Positions 14,862 to 15,652 of a stretch of DNA of 15,652 nucleotides are shown here, in pieces. Source of the DNA: JBATTK01 sp049670505. GTDB taxonomy: Bacteria; Bacteroidota; Bacteroidia; Flavobacteriales; Flavobacteriaceae. Numbering within the stretch: the first letter of the stretch is position 1; each line of letters starts with the position of its first letter. Location: the NCBI GenBank assembly GCA_049670505.1, contig JBATTK010000098.1, forward strand, positions 1-15,652, in the 5' to 3' direction. A program made the translations under genes and the position numbers. The notes beneath the pieces are model-generated. The model did no database searches, was not told the DNA's origin, and saw only the letters and a list, made by a program, of their open reading frames with translations.

Positions 14862-15652
14862 ATGACCGATGTAAAAATATGGCAATGGGGCTTAATCATC
14901 ACGTCAAGTGTGGTGCTGTTCCTACTATCCCCGTTGGCAAAAAATACCAATCAGTTTTTTAAGGCGGTGCATCTAAAAAAGGCGCCTAGCACTTTTACAC
15001 TTATGGGGAGTTTGGTCATCTCCTGGATATTTGCCAAAAGCATCACAAATGCCGCTAATTTAGGGTTGGATTATGGAATCGTGGGTGGTGTTGCGTATGC
15101 GGGATATTATCTTTCCTTTGCCGTGGCCGGCATCATCATCTATCAAATGCGGACAAAGGGGAATTTTAATAGTATACATCATTTTTTGACTTCAAAATTT
15201 GGAAAAGGTGCCGTCGCCGTTTTTTCGATACTGATCGCTATTCGTCTTTTTAACGAAGTTTGGAGCAATACCATGGTTATCGGCACCTATTTTGGCGATA
15301 TGGGAAGCTCGTCCTACTACTGGTCCATTTTGGTCTTTACCGCACTTACTTTGGCCTATACCTTAAAGGGCGGCCTAAGTAGTTCTATTTTTACCGATAT
15401 TATCCAAATGGGGCTGTTCTCCATTCTTCTTTTCGTCATTCTTTGGAATATCTTTAGCCTTGATGGTTCGTTTACGGTAGGGACCGTCCTAAATTCCGGA
15501 ACGTGGTCCTTTGAGCTGGGTGTCAACCTATTATTGGCTGCCCTACTGCAGTCTTTTAGTTATCCTTTTCACGACCCTGTACTTACCGATAGGGGGTTTT
15601 TAAGTGATCCGCAGGTGACATTAAAAAGCTTCCTTTGGGCAAGTGTTATAGG
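14862..15652 (+). CDS. Sodium:solute symporter family protein, N-terminal part (runs off right edge)
   Basis: 263 codons are visible from ATG 14862; the gene continues beyond the window. At least seven hydrophobic helices are seen, beginning WGLIITSSVVLFLLSPLA. Then come FTLMGSLVISWIFAKSITNAANLG (an SSS-type helix with an unwound region) and GIVGGVAYAGYYLSFAVAGIIIY, with further helices such as AVAVFSILIAIRLF and TALTLAYTLKGGLSSSIFTDIIQMGLFSILLF. G-G-L-S-S-S-I-F-T-D-I-I-Q-M matches the conserved G-G-x-x-A-V-x-x-T-D-x-x-Q block of the SSS family. It would bring a small solute across the inner membrane with sodium. It starts 11 bp after SusD, so it belongs to the same operon and probably takes up what SusCD delivers. 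The substrate is unknown. Confidence 0.9.
   Translation, partial: MTDVKIWQWGLIITSSVVLFLLSPLAKNTNQFFKAVHLKKAPSTFTLMGSLVISWIFAKSITNAANLGLDYGIVGGVAYAGYYLSFAVAGIIIYQMRTKGNFNSIHHFLTSKFGKGAVAVFSILIAIRLFNEVWSNTMVIGTYFGDMGSSSYYWSILVFTALTLAYTLKGGLSSSIFTDIIQMGLFSILLFVILWNIFSLDGSFTVGTVLNSGTWSFELGVNLLLAALLQSFSYPFHDPVLTDRGFLSDPQVTLKSFLWASVI

Overview
The window looks like chromosomal DNA of a member of the Flavobacteriaceae (Bacteroidota), probably a free-living or marine one. The signs are a SusC/SusD outer-membrane pair, a DUF5687 membrane protein (a family known mostly from Bacteroidota), and several promoter-like elements that fit the Bacteroidota form (TTG about 18-24 nt upstream of TAnnTTTG). I assign the family from protein style and not from any marker gene. 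I saw no rRNA, tRNA, CRISPR array, transposase or phage gene.

Layout. (1) Bases 1-2147: the start of a GlxA-type AraC regulator runs off the left edge on the minus strand. A divergent promoter region separates it from four small plus-strand cytosolic genes: a TfoX-like protein, a DUF1801 protein, a DUF2461 protein and an NTF2/SnoaL-like protein. (2) Bases 2202-6610, all minus strand: a YciI/DGPF protein, a decayed DUF6265 gene, an ECF42-type sigma factor with its long C-terminal domain, then a DUF5687 membrane protein and its ABC ATPase, which look like one exporter. (3) Bases 6815-7864: a plus-strand PaaE-like ferredoxin/flavin reductase, followed by the head of a membrane-protein gene that seems cut off against the 3' end of a patatin-like lipase gene (minus strand, 8024-8797). 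(4) Bases 8798-9364: a non-coding stretch holding a perfect 13-bp inverted repeat and a GC-richer block full of small hairpins, probably a dispersed repeat. (5) Bases 9365-15652: a plus-strand array of a DUF2064 (arsenosugar-type) glycosyltransferase, SusC, SusD and a sodium:solute symporter that runs off the right edge.

How the genes may work together. The right-hand array resembles a nutrient-uptake operon: SusC/SusD for the outer membrane and an SSS symporter for the inner membrane. It carries no visible glycoside hydrolase, and it starts with a glycosyltransferase of a family linked to arsenosugar synthesis. That makes an organoarsenical or nucleoside-like substrate a testable idea, not a conclusion. 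The sigma factor and DGPF gene form a partnership known from many bacteria; here the gene between them has been inactivated by several lesions. The DUF5687/ATPase pair is probably a separate transport unit lying downstream of the sigma gene.
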